Shown here one piece after another: positions 4,984-5,390 of a DNA stretch of 5,390 nucleotides. The first letter of the stretch is position 1, and each line of letters begins with the position of its first letter. Origin of the DNA: an uncultured Clostridia bacterium (GTDB lineage Bacteria; Bacillota_A; Clostridia; Christensenellales; CAG-138); the NCBI GenBank assembly GCA_937877295.1, contig CALFIV010000254.1, positions 1-5,390 on the forward strand. The letters run 5' to 3'. The position numbers were made by a program, and so were the translations under genes. The notes under the pieces were generated by a model that saw only the letters and a program-made list of their open reading frames with translations, was not told the origin of the DNA and ran no database searches.

Positions 4984-5390
4984 TCAGCCGGCGTTTTCTC
5001 CCTGCGTCAATGCAAGCACATTGCGGTAGAGCGCGTCAAGCAGCGCACGAAGATGCGCTTCAAACTCGCGCGAGCTTTTCGGCGGACGTCCGACGTGCGG
5101 CGCGTTCGGATCGCGATAAAACGGATCGGGTACGGCGTATCCCTGTCTGGTCAGCGCGCTGCGCACGGCGCTCACCTTTTCAGGCTGCGCTTTCAAAAGC
5201 GCCCGGTATTTGTTCTGATAGCGCAGCATCCGGCGCGTATCGCCGTCCGCCATCTCCAGCGTGCAGGCACGCACCGACTGTCCGTTCGCCTGCGCAAGAA
5301 GCACCTTCCGCAAAAGCTGTTCCGTTTCCTCATCCGAAAACGGCAAAAACGCCGGCTCTGCCGATTCCGCGGGCTTCAGCTGTGTGTAAT
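4984..5390 (-). CDS. Unidentified, probably DNA-binding protein, C-terminal part (5' end off window)
   Basis: The minus-strand frame is open from the right edge to the TGA at 4986-4984, about 135 residues. A TTG at 5346 is in frame, but nothing marks it as the start and the frame continues upstream, so the gene is treated as partial. Visible parts are an acidic stretch (FSDEETEQLL), a helical region with SVRACTLEMADGD and MLRYQNKYRALL, a proline-rich segment DPFYRDPNAPHVGRPPKS, and a final helix of about 25 residues. The GRPPK core resembles an AT-hook, and the QNKYR helix pattern recalls the C-terminal region of Myb/RsfA-like regulators of clostridia. That assignment is from memory and uncertain, because the diagnostic N-terminal domain is missing. 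The gene has its own terminator and is a separate transcription unit from plsC. Confidence 0.55.
   Translation of the reverse strand, partial: YTQLKPAESAEPAFLPFSDEETEQLLRKVLLAQANGQSVRACTLEMADGDTRRMLRYQNKYRALLKAQPEKVSAVRSALTRQGYAVPDPFYRDPNAPHVGRPPKSSREFEAHLRALLDALYRNVLALTQGENAG

Overview
The window looks like chromosomal DNA of an endospore-forming clostridium with a moderately high GC content, most likely an Oscillospiraceae/Ruminococcaceae-type gut Firmicute. This rests on a DnaD-family replication protein, a SpoIID engulfment enzyme, a protein made only of the Spo0A DNA-binding domain, Shine-Dalgarno (SD) driven operons and Firmicute-style promoters and terminators. The genus is inference. 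No mobile element, CRISPR array, tRNA or rRNA is visible.

Left part (1-2575): a partial DnaD-like gene runs leftward off the window from a divergent 107-bp promoter region. Rightward from the same region runs a two-gene unit, spoIID followed by a TrmN6/YfiC-type adenine methyltransferase that starts 2 bp after the spoIID stop, closed by a clear intrinsic terminator. Both divergent genes have a -10 box placed so that transcription should start at or within a base of the ATG, and neither has an SD sequence. Their mRNAs are predicted to be leaderless. Two overlapping perfect inverted repeats lie between the promoters.

Middle (2576-3201): a 129-codon gene encodes a stand-alone Spo0A C-terminal domain without a receiver. 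Two of four key recognition-helix positions are changed relative to Spo0A. It converges on the next operon, and a strong hairpin between them terminates the leftward operon and perhaps also the rightward gene.

Right part (3202-4937, minus strand): a tight lipid operon, plsC then a diacylglycerol-kinase-type lipid kinase. Both products would supply phosphatidic acid. The operon has a near-consensus sigma-A promoter that fixes the plsC start at 4889. Upstream of it, past another terminator, lies the C-terminal part of an unidentified, probably DNA-binding protein (4984 to the right edge).

The genes are mostly ordinary housekeeping and sporulation genes. The points worth a second look are the solo Spo0A-like regulator, the paired leaderless promoters with their palindromes, and the partial 'QNKYR' protein. 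I saw no clear sign of a wholly new multi-gene system.
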